A stretch of DNA of 7,301 nucleotides from Caldilineaceae bacterium (lineage in GTDB: Bacteria; Chloroflexota; Anaerolineae; Caldilineales; Caldilineaceae). The notes under the pieces are model-generated. The model made no database searches. It saw nothing but the letters and a program-made list of their open reading frames with translations, and was not told the origin of the DNA. The number at the start of each line of letters is the position of its first letter. Position 1 is the stretch's first letter. Shown piece after piece: positions 1-5,066 of the stretch. The translations under genes and the position numbers were made by a program. The stretch is taken from assembly GCA_015494005.1 (NCBI GenBank), contig WGCB01000178.1, forward strand, positions 1-7,301. Direction: 5' to 3'.

Positions 1-63
1 ACCATCCGACGGCAGGTGGGCCTCGGGCTGCTGGAAGACCAGGCCCACCTGCCGTCGGATGGT
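1..63. repeat. Perfect 23-bp inverted repeat at the contig edge, probable fold-back artefact
   Basis: Bases 1-23 are the exact reverse complement of 41-63, with a 17-nt loop at 24-40. The repeat lies inside the second ATPase domain, just after its Q-loop. There the reading changes from the family-like VGLVFQQPEA to HLPSDG, whereas EcfA proteins normally continue with a QLFE-like sequence. The exact symmetry, its position flush with the first base, and the loss of family similarity suggest that 1-23 is a snap-back copy made during library preparation or assembly. A natural hairpin is possible but less likely. Confidence 0.8.
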
Positions 64-1248
64 CTTCACGTCCGCCTTGGGGTCCCCCAGGTCCTGTCCC
101 ATGACCGTCATCCGGCCCCCGTGGGGGCGCAGCAGGCCGTTGAAGTGCTGGATGGCCGTGGACTTGCCCGAGCCCGTGTGGCCGATGACGCCCACGATCT
201 CCCCCCGCCGCACCTCCATGTTGATGTCCTGGATGGCCTTCACCTCCAGGGGGGTGTCCCGCAGGTAGTAGTGGACCAGGTGCTCCGCCTGGATCAGGGT
301 CTCCCCGGTGCGAGGCTGGCCGTCGGCCGGGGGCTGGCCTTGGGCAGAAGGGGCCCCCACTGCCGTCGCCGCGGGGACTGGGTTCCCCACGGACGTTTTC
401 ACCCCGCGGGGCAGGCGCAGGCGGACCGCCTCCACCACCTCCTCGGGGGTGAGCAGGTCGTCTGGGAAGTCGGGGAAGCGCTGGTGCAGGGCCTGGGCCA
501 GCTGGGTCACCTGGGGCGTCCCCAGCTGCAGCTCCTGCAGCCGCTCGGTCTGGCGGAAGATCTCCCGGGGCGTGCCTTCCAGGACCACCCGCCCCTCGGC
601 CATGACCACCACCCGGTCCGCGTGGATGGCCTCCTCCATGAAGTGGGTGATGGCCACCACCGTGGTGCCCTCTTCCCGGTTCAGCCGGGTCACTGTCTCC
701 AGGACCTCCTTGCGACCCAGGGGATCCAGCATGGCTGTGGACTCATCTAGGACCAGGACTTCCGGCTTCATGGCCAGGATGCCGGCCACGCAGACCCGCT
801 GCTTCTGCCCGCCGGAGAGGAGGTGGGGGGCTCGGAAGCGGTGCTCCAGCATATCCACCCGCTCCAGGGCCCAGTCCACCCGGCGCACGATCTCCTCGTG
901 GGGCAGCCCCAGGTTCTCCGGGCCGAAGGCCACATCCTCCTCCACCACCGTGGCCACGATCTGGTTGTCCGGGTTCTGGAAGACCATGCCCACCGTGGTG
1001 CGGATGTCCAGGAGGTGCTCCAGGTCCCGGGTGTTCCACTGCTTGACCCAGACGTTGCCCTCGGTGGGGCCCAGGAGGGCGTTCAGGTGCCTGGCCAGGG
1101 TGGACTTGCCCGAGCCGTTGTGGCCCAGGATGACCAGGTACTCGCCCGGGTAGATGGCCAGATCCACGCCGGCCAGGGCCCGGACTGGTCGAGAGGAGTC
1201 GGGGTTGTAGACGTGATGGAGATTCTCCACACGGATGATGGGGTCCAA
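1..1248 (-). CDS. ecfA: Fused energy-coupling factor (ECF) transporter ATPase EcfA1-EcfA2, 3' end missing
   Basis: This is the cytoplasmic ATP-hydrolysing subunit of an ECF transporter, which powers vitamin or metal uptake through EcfT and an S component. The open frame holds 416 codons with no stop and two ABC domains. Domain 1 has Walker A GHNGSGKST (42-50), Q-loop FQNPDNQ (90-96), signature LSGGQKQR (144-151), Walker B VLVLDE (164-169) and H-loop His202. An EcfA-type tail (about 205-280) and an Ala/Pro/Gly/Gln-rich linker (about 281-315) follow. Domain 2 begins near 317 and has Walker A GHTGSGKST (356-364) and Q-loop Gln406. EcfA1 and EcfA2 are usually separate proteins of about 280 residues, so this is a fusion. 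The start is TTG at 1248: no ATG lies in frame between it and the upstream stops near 1390, GAGG sits 7 nt before it, and the protein then opens MDPIIRVENL as the family does. Residues after about 409 come from a suspect inverted repeat and should not be trusted. The substrate cannot be inferred. Confidence 0.92.
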   Translation of the reverse strand, partial: MDPIIRVENLHHVYNPDSSRPVRALAGVDLAIYPGEYLVILGHNGSGKSTLARHLNALLGPTEGNVWVKQWNTRDLEHLLDIRTTVGMVFQNPDNQIVATVVEEDVAFGPENLGLPHEEIVRRVDWALERVDMLEHRFRAPHLLSGGQKQRVCVAGILAMKPEVLVLDESTAMLDPLGRKEVLETVTRLNREEGTTVVAITHFMEEAIHADRVVVMAEGRVVLEGTPREIFRQTERLQELQLGTPQVTQLAQALHQRFPDFPDDLLTPEEVVEAVRLRLPRGVKTSVGNPVPAATAVGAPSAQGQPPADGQPRTGETLIQAEHLVHYYLRDTPLEVKAIQDINMEVRRGEIVGVIGHTGSGKSTAIQHFNGLLRPHGGRMTVMGQDLGDPKADVKTIRRQVGLVFQQPEAHLPSDG

Positions 1249-1255
1249 AATGATG

Positions 1256-1259
1256 CCTC
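1256..1259 (-). promoter_or_regulatory. Ribosome binding site supporting the TTG start of ecfA
   Basis: GAGG on the minus strand is separated by 7 nt from TTG at 1248-1246. It decides the start because the frame has no ATG between the TTG and the upstream in-frame stops near 1390. Confidence 0.55.
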
Positions 1260-1363
1260 GGCGAAAGAAACGGGATACAGGCTGCAGGATTCGGCAACTG
1301 GGTTTCGGGGGAAGGTGCGCGTACAGGGCCGAGGGGGTGTGGCCCGGTCCTCTTGCTATGCGC

Positions 1364-1393
1364 TTGTCAGGGCTGGGGGATAGGAACTATCAA
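1364..1393 (+). promoter_or_regulatory. Candidate sigma70-type promoter for the plus-strand genes
   Basis: TTGTCA (1364-1369, five of six matches to the -35 consensus) lies 18 nt before TATCAA (1388-1393, four of six matches to the -10 consensus). It would give a leader of about 225 nt before the ATG at 1626. The assignment is by eye and weak, and a promoter closer to the gene cannot be excluded. Confidence 0.3.
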
Positions 1394-1406
1394 GAGATTG
1401 GAAAGT

Positions 1407-1435
1407 ATGATAACAAAGTGTGCAGGTGGACGCAA
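1407..1435 (-). promoter_or_regulatory. Candidate sigma70-type promoter for ecfA
   Basis: Read on the minus strand, TTGCGT (1435-1430) is followed after 17 nt by TATCAT (1412-1407), which matches five of six bases of the -10 consensus. The -35 matches only three of six. Transcription would begin near 1400, leaving a leader of about 150 nt before the TTG at 1248. The optimal spacing and the local AT-rich island support it. Confidence 0.4.
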
Positions 1436-1443
1436 CTCGGCCA

Positions 1444-1469
1444 CAAGTCTGTACCTGGCAACAGACTTG
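1444..1469. promoter_or_regulatory. 9-bp perfect dyad, candidate operator or hairpin
   Basis: CAAGTCTGT (1444-1452) and ACAGACTTG (1461-1469) are exact reverse complements around an 8-nt centre. The dyad starts 9 bp upstream of the proposed -35 box of ecfA and lies downstream of the proposed plus-strand promoter, so a regulator bound here could act on either gene. As RNA it could instead form a hairpin in the plus-strand leader. It does not match an operator I can name. Confidence 0.4.
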
Positions 1470-1611
1470 GGGTTACTTAGGGCCAGATGGATCGGCTCCT
1501 CTCGCCTGTGTAACCCTTTTGTAAGAGTGTGGCAATGCCTGCTTCATACCTCTGGCCTAAAGTGGAGGCGGCTGTTCGATTGTATCTTCCGCTCTCCCCC
1601 CATTTCACCTC

Positions 1612-1619
1612 AAAGGAGG
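1612..1619 (+). promoter_or_regulatory. Strong Shine-Dalgarno sequence for the small secreted protein
   Basis: AAAGGAGG is followed by a 6-nt spacer and ATG at 1626. It selects this start over in-frame ATGs further upstream, such as 1353, which would add a tail unlike a signal peptide. Confidence 0.8.
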
Positions 1620-1625
1620 CATCCC

Positions 1626-2000
1626 ATGCGTCTCACACCCCGTATCCGTGTCCTCGTCGCCGCATTGGTCTTGATCTTGCTCGTGGCTGGAGGCGTCCCT
1701 GGCCCGTCCGCAAGCGCGGCGGGGGTGGCCGCCACTCCCGCCCCTCTCTCAGTGACCCTTTCCTGTGGAACTGCTCCGTTGTTTCCTCCTTTGAACTTTC
1801 TGGGATGCAGCGCGACGGTCTCAGGGGGAACGGCGCCCTATACCTACACGTGGTTCCCGAGCAGTACGGTGCTCTTCCCTGCAGGAGCCGGCAACACGTT
1901 CTCCGGTAACTGTTTCGCCGGGACCGGGGTCAGTGTCGGTGTCTTGGTCACCGATGCAGCGGGAGTAACGGGAAAGGCAAGCGCCAAGCTCACCTGCTGA
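1626..2000 (+). CDS. Small secreted four-cysteine protein with a possible Ig/PKD-like fold
   Basis: I do not recognise the family. The 124-residue product begins with a clear Sec signal peptide: the basic start MRLTPRIR, a hydrophobic core at about 9-22, and an Ala-Ser-Ala site near 29-31 suited to signal peptidase I. The mature part is about 93 residues with four cysteines (47, 61, 96 and the C-terminal residue 124), enough for two disulfides, which fits an extracytoplasmic location. The segment SGGTAPYTYTWFPSS (66-80) followed by a V-rich strand and TDAAGVTGKA (109-118) resembles PKD or other Ig-like beta-sandwich repeats, which often mediate adhesion or surface display. That likeness is by eye only. 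The start is fixed by a strong ribosome binding site. The gene is the first of three plus-strand genes for exported proteins, but the 297-nt gap to the next suggests it may be transcribed alone. Confidence 0.8.
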   Translation: MRLTPRIRVLVAALVLILLVAGGVPGPSASAAGVAATPAPLSVTLSCGTAPLFPPLNFLGCSATVSGGTAPYTYTWFPSSTVLFPAGAGNTFSGNCFAGTGVSVGVLVTDAAGVTGKASAKLTC

Positions 2001-2045
2001 GCCAGCCACGCATATCCGCCACATCGCCATGACAGCCGTCGGGCT

Positions 2046-2073
2046 CACCGGGCTGGGGGCATCCCCCCCGGTG
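2046..2073 (+). terminator. Strong GC-rich hairpin after the small secreted protein gene
   Basis: CACCGGG (2046-2052) pairs with CCCGGTG (2067-2073). Four more G-C pairs (2055-2058 with 2063-2066) form inside, across a 2-nt bulge and a 4-nt loop. It lies 45 nt after the stop at 2000 and could terminate transcription or protect the 3' end. No run of T follows, so it is not a classical intrinsic terminator. Confidence 0.4.
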
Positions 2074-2109
2074 GATCCGGCGGCCTTGTCATTGGCCGTG
2101 GGAACAGGG

Positions 2110-2166
2110 AAAATGGCTGGGAGAAGCCCGGCCCGGGGAGGGTGTCGGCCATTTTGTCCTCCCAGC
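2110..2166 (+). ncRNA. Candidate structured leader with mutually exclusive or pseudoknotted stems
   Basis: The non-coding stretch 2001-2297 is dense in self-complementary segments. AAAATGGC (2110-2117) can pair with GCCATTTT (2148-2155), and the overlapping GCTGGGAG (2116-2123) with CTCCCAGC (2159-2166). Both cannot form in full. With two bases shared out they would make an H-type pseudoknot, otherwise a switch between two stems. Nearby hairpins are 2081-2098 (5 bp), GTAGG/CCTAC at 2167-2180 and GCCCTG/CAGGGC at 2267-2280, the last ending 7 nt before the ribosome binding site of the next gene. It matches no riboswitch class I recognise. High GC favours chance pairing, so the call is tentative. 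Confidence 0.25.
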
Positions 2167-2297
2167 GTAGGCCGTCCTACAGCCCGGCCGCCGGAGGCAT
2201 GGCACCATTCGAGATGTCTGGAGGAGACTTGAGTTTCGCCCTGGCACCGGGCACAGGACGAGGGAGGCCCTGACCAGGGCGCGTCACAGGAGGGGGC

Positions 2298-2798
2298 ATG
2301 GTGTCGTTTCCAGGATGTGCACACAGGAAGCCCGCGAGGTGGCTGGTGGGTCTGTTTTTCGCAGCTTGGATGCTGACAGCCTGCGTTGCTCCGAGCTCGC
2401 CTGCCTCCAGCCACCCCACCACCGCTCCCACGGATCCCCTGCCGGAAGCAGCGCCGCCTTTGCCCATGGTGGCCGAGTACGATCCCACCCTCTGCGGCAT
2501 CCCCACCCCGGTGGACATCACCACCACCGTCACGGGGGAATGGCAGGGCCAGCTGATCCGTCCCGTGATCTACCTCTACGACAGCCATCTCCGCCAGGCC
2601 ATCACCGGCCAGCTCTACCCGGGCACCCGAGTGCATGTGGAGCTGAGTCAGGCCAACCCTGCCTTGAACTATTACTTCGTGAGGACCATCGATCTGGATC
2701 CGCCTCAGTCTGGCTGGATCCCAGCGCCTTTCCTCACACTGCCAGGGAAAGACACACTGCCGGAGAAAGACACACTGCCAGGGAACGACCAAGGATAG
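2298..2798 (+). CDS. Putative lipoprotein with an SH3-like domain
   Basis: This 166-residue protein of unknown role has a lipoprotein signal: basic residues at 10-14, a hydrophobic core at 15-25 and a lipobox LTAC with the lipidated Cys at 29. A Ser/Pro/Thr/Ala linker (30-57) leads to a domain at about 86-149 containing IYLYDSHLRQAITGQLYPGT (91-110) and ending GWIPAPFLTL (139-148). That order of strands, with a Gly-Thr turn and a terminal GW-p-a-fL, is typical of bacterial SH3b domains, which often bind cell-wall peptides. The last 20 residues are three hexapeptide repeats (TLPGKD, TLPEKD, TLPGND) encoded by an 18-bp tandem repeat. AGGAGG at 2288-2293 precedes the ATG, but only by 4 nt, so GTG at 2301, spaced 7 nt, is a possible alternative start. 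The next gene begins 63 nt downstream on the same strand and may be co-transcribed. Confidence 0.78.
   Translation: MVSFPGCAHRKPARWLVGLFFAAWMLTACVAPSSPASSHPTTAPTDPLPEAAPPLPMVAEYDPTLCGIPTPVDITTTVTGEWQGQLIRPVIYLYDSHLRQAITGQLYPGTRVHVELSQANPALNYYFVRTIDLDPPQSGWIPAPFLTLPGKDTLPEKDTLPGNDQG
2736..2789 (+). repeat. Three tandem in-frame 18-bp repeats
   Basis: Three consecutive copies (2736-2753, 2754-2771, 2772-2789) share the core ACACTGCC and differ at a few positions. Each encodes six residues, TLP(G/E)(K/N)D, so copy-number change would keep the frame. They end just before the stop codon of the SH3-like lipoprotein and follow directly on its domain, which suggests recent expansion at the 3' end of the gene. 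Confidence 0.9.
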
Positions 2799-2861
2799 GA
2801 CCGACGCGATTCTGCCTCGAAGTCACGATCCACGTGGCTTATCACACAACGGAGTTGACCC

Positions 2862-4112
2862 ATGAACCCTACTCGACAGATTCTCGTTTTCGCGATCGGG
2901 CTGGCCGCTCTCCTGGTGCTGGCCGCCTGCAGCAGCATCACCCCGCCGGCTGCGAGCTCCAGCCAGGGCAGCGCCGCCCAGGAAGCCACCCCGGCCCAGG
3001 AGGCGACGGAGGCCCCGACGCCCACGGAACCCCGACCCACCGCAGTGGTGGGGGACGAACCGCCCCCCTTCAGCACCCGCTCCTGGTCCACGGACTTCAC
3101 CAAGCACTCCGTGGACTGGAACGAGATCCTCTCCGGCGGCCCGCCCAAGGACGGCATCCCCGCGGTGGACGACCCCACCTTCGAGAGCGTGGCGGCCGCG
3201 GCCGAGTGGCTCACGGACCAGGACCCGGTGATCCTCTTCCAGGCTGACGGCATCTCCCGGGCCTACCCCCTTTCCATCCTCATCTGGCACGAGATCGTGA
3301 ACGATCAGGTGGGGAGCCAGCCCGTCTCCATCACCTTCTGCCCCCTCTGCAACGCCAGCATCGCCTTCGACCGCCGCCTGGACGGCATGGTCCTGGATTT
3401 CGGCACCACGGGCAAGCTGCGCAACAGCGACCTGGTCATGTACGACCGGCAGACGGAGAGCTGGTGGCAGCAGTTCACCGGCGAGGCCATCGTGGGCGAG
3501 CTCACGGGCAAGCGACTCACCTTCCTGCCCAGCCAGGTGATCAGCTTCGGCGACTTCGCGGACCGCTTCCCGGACGGAGAGGTGCTGGCCCGGCCCAAAC
3601 GGGGCGACCGCTTCCTGCGCTCCTATGGCCGCAACCCCTACGTGGGCTACGACAGCTCCACCCGCCCCTTCCTCTTCCTGGCCGAGCCGGATCCCCGCCT
3701 GCCAGCCACGGAACGGGTGGTGGGCATCACCACGGAGACCGCGGCCAAGGCCTACCCCTTCAGCGTGGTGCGAGAGGCTGGGCTGATCCAGGATGAGTTC
3801 GAGGGGACGCCGCTGGTCATCTTCTACAAGGCAGGGACGGCCAGTGCACTGGACGCGGCCACCATCAGCGAGGGGAAGGACGTGGGGACAGCAGCGGTCT
3901 ACAACCGAGACCTGGAGGGAGATGTGCTGACCTTCAAGGCCAACGGGGACGGCACCTTCCGGGACGTGGAGACGGGCACCACCTGGAACATCCTGGGCGA
4001 AGGCATCGACGGTCCCCTGACCGGCAGCCAGCTGGAGCGCATCCAGAACTTCGACCACTTCTGGTTTGCCTGGGCCGCCTTCTTCCCGGACACCCAGCTG
4101 TACGAGAAATAG
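2862..4112 (+). CDS. DUF3179 domain-containing lipoprotein
   Basis: The family has no established biochemical function. The 416-residue protein has a lipoprotein signal peptide (hydrophobic core 7-20, lipobox LAAC with Cys at 23), then an Ala/Glu/Pro/Thr-rich linker (24-70) that would tether the domain outside the membrane. The DUF3179 domain covers about 80-410. Its recognisable landmarks are DGIPAVDDPTF (97-107), VNDQVGSQPVSITFCPLCNA (146-165) with the paired cysteines CPLC (160-163), FDRR (169-172), FGTTGKLRNSDLVMYDRQT (180-198), WWQQFTGEAIVG (201-212) and the closing FDHFWFAWAAFFP (397-409). The CPLC pair could bind metal or be redox active; that is inference. The length fits a complete member. 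GGAG at 2851-2854 lies 7 nt before the ATG. It follows the SH3-like lipoprotein by 63 nt and converges with the membrane protein gene on the other strand. Confidence 0.93.
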   Translation: MNPTRQILVFAIGLAALLVLAACSSITPPAASSSQGSAAQEATPAQEATEAPTPTEPRPTAVVGDEPPPFSTRSWSTDFTKHSVDWNEILSGGPPKDGIPAVDDPTFESVAAAAEWLTDQDPVILFQADGISRAYPLSILIWHEIVNDQVGSQPVSITFCPLCNASIAFDRRLDGMVLDFGTTGKLRNSDLVMYDRQTESWWQQFTGEAIVGELTGKRLTFLPSQVISFGDFADRFPDGEVLARPKRGDRFLRSYGRNPYVGYDSSTRPFLFLAEPDPRLPATERVVGITTETAAKAYPFSVVREAGLIQDEFEGTPLVIFYKAGTASALDAATISEGKDVGTAAVYNRDLEGDVLTFKANGDGTFRDVETGTTWNILGEGIDGPLTGSQLERIQNFDHFWFAWAAFFPDTQLYEK

Positions 4113-4123
4113 GAGACGGAGGG

Positions 4124-4214
4124 TCGGAAGTCGGGAGCTGGGAGTGGGTGCCCACCGGCTCCCAACTCCCAACTTCCAACTCCCCACTTCCAACTCCCCA
4201 CTTTCTACTCCCAG
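4124..4214. repeat. Cluster of 7-bp repeats in two orientations
   Basis: Eight consecutive heptamers with consensus CTCCCAA run from 4159 to 4214, the last two degenerate. Two of the inner units form an exact 14-bp tandem pair (4172-4185, 4186-4199). Three heptamers in the opposite sense (TCGGAAG, TCGGGAG, CTGGGAG) occupy 4124-4144. The block fills the space between two convergent genes and runs into the last codons and stop of the membrane protein gene. It resembles the short tandemly repeated heptamers known from cyanobacteria and other large bacterial genomes, but it is not a CRISPR array. Confidence 0.85.
4126..4177 (-). terminator. Long hairpin between convergent genes, possible terminator
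   Basis: The 19-nt arms 4126-4144 and 4159-4177 pair around a 14-nt loop. On the plus strand two positions are C/A mismatches (4132/4171 and 4138/4165). In minus-strand RNA these become G-U pairs, so the stem is continuous there. It begins 28 nt after the stop of the membrane protein gene and 14 nt after the stop of the DUF3179 gene, a place where a bidirectional terminator would serve both. No T-run follows on either strand, so termination is inferred only from position and stability. Confidence 0.45.
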
Positions 4215-5014
4215 CAACTCCCTTCCAGGGGACGCACGGCCAGGTTCAGCGCGGTGACGCCGCTGGTGTCCAGGGTGATGCGATAGCGCTGCCAGGGGAT
4301 GTAGAAGTAGGTGTAGCCCCGCAGACAGACCTGGGCCTGAGGACGCTCCGGTCGGCCCAGCGGATCTAGGATGGTGCCGATGTAGTGGATGTCCTCCAGG
4401 GCCAGGCGATGGATCCAGAGGCCGGTGATGTCGTAGGTGGTCTCCGCGGCCCGCTGGGCATTGATGGCCAGACGCAGCTCCTCGCCCCGGGCTTCGGCCT
4501 GGGGCGGGTTGAAGTAGCGGGGCAGCAGGGCCCAGGGAAGCACCCCCACCAGCAGGGCGAAGATCAGCCGGAAGCGCAGGGAGCGATCCGGCCAGTCCAC
4601 CGCCTCCCCCATGAAGCGCCAGGCCACGCTAGCCCCCAGCCAGAGCAGCCAGAGTAGGAGCACATTCAGGGCAAAATCTCCGGGATACCAGCGGCTGCTG
4701 CCGTCGAAATCCAGGGTGGCGAAGGGGAGCGGGTAGCCCCGCCAGCCCAGGCAGCCTTCCGGACAGCCCACGAAGTGGGGTGGCACCTGGAAGATCCGGT
4801 AGCTGACCCCCGCCAGGGCCACCGCTGCCAGGAAGGTGGCCAGGACGATCCAGTACCAGCGGTCCGTCTGCTGCCGCCACCAGACGACCAGCAGCGTCCC
4901 CAGGATGAGGCCGGTGACCGCGAAGATCAGGTCGTCCCAGCTGCTGAAGTAGACCAGCTGGGTGAGCCCCTCCGGCAGGGTGGGGCCTTGCGCCCCGGCA
5001 GCCACGCCTAGCAT
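4205..5014 (-). CDS. Four-helix membrane protein with a C-terminal soluble domain, family unknown
   Basis: I do not recognise this 269-residue protein. Four likely transmembrane helices are at about 27-46, 53-72, 113-134 and 147-166. A loop between helices 2 and 3 carries CPEGC (84-88) and aromatic residues. The C-terminal part, about 167-269, is soluble, with Arg/Glu-rich and then aromatic segments such as LRGYTYFYIPWQRYRI (231-246), and contains Cys230 and Cys267. AAGGGG (5026-5021) sits 6 nt before the ATG, which supports this start. The gene starts 52 nt after the SH3b/beta-propeller gene on the same strand, so the two are probably co-transcribed and may act together at the membrane. The last codons overlap the heptamer repeat block, so the C-terminal EGSCWE may have been reshaped by it. 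Confidence 0.82.
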   Translation of the reverse strand: MLGVAAGAQGPTLPEGLTQLVYFSSWDDLIFAVTGLILGTLLVVWWRQQTDRWYWIVLATFLAAVALAGVSYRIFQVPPHFVGCPEGCLGWRGYPLPFATLDFDGSSRWYPGDFALNVLLLWLLWLGASVAWRFMGEAVDWPDRSLRFRLIFALLVGVLPWALLPRYFNPPQAEARGEELRLAINAQRAAETTYDITGLWIHRLALEDIHYIGTILDPLGRPERPQAQVCLRGYTYFYIPWQRYRITLDTSGVTALNLAVRPLEGSCWE

Positions 5015-5066
5015 CCCACACCCCTTCCCGCAGCCACAGCCGCACCTACCTCCCCAGCCGGCGCCC

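Larger units (their letters stand above)
1249..1625. other. Divergent intergenic region between ecfA and the small secreted protein gene
   Basis: This stretch of 377 bases separates two divergently transcribed genes and is less GC-rich than its surroundings, especially at 1380-1420. It holds candidate promoters in both directions and a perfect 9-bp dyad, listed separately. A further weak inverted pair, GGGTTAC (1470-1476) and GTAACCC (1510-1516) followed by TTTT, could form a long-looped stem, but the 33-nt loop makes this doubtful. I see no tRNA, known riboswitch signature or credible small gene here. Confidence 0.7.

Noticed and set aside
308..1153. Open frame of 281 codons on the plus strand
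   Set aside because: It lies antisense to the ATPase gene, whose motifs are unmistakable. Its Ser/Arg/Pro-rich product resembles no protein family and arises from GC-rich codon bias.
1353..1625. Upstream ATG extending the small secreted protein to 215 residues
   Set aside because: The extension is non-coding in character. The ATG at 1626 has a strong ribosome binding site and opens directly into a signal peptide.
2029..2232. Possible 67-residue plus-strand gene
   Set aside because: It has no ribosome binding site or family features, and its bases are better explained by the hairpins there.
1821..2792. Open frame of 323 codons on the minus strand
   Set aside because: It runs antisense across parts of two genes with signal peptides and the non-coding stretch between them, and shows no family features.
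4159..4214. Possible CRISPR array
   Set aside because: The units are 7 bp and contiguous, with no spacers.
2823..4217. Open frame of 464 codons on the minus strand
   Set aside because: It is antisense to the DUF3179 gene. It has low-information Gly/Ala/Glu/Val composition and no recognisable domain.
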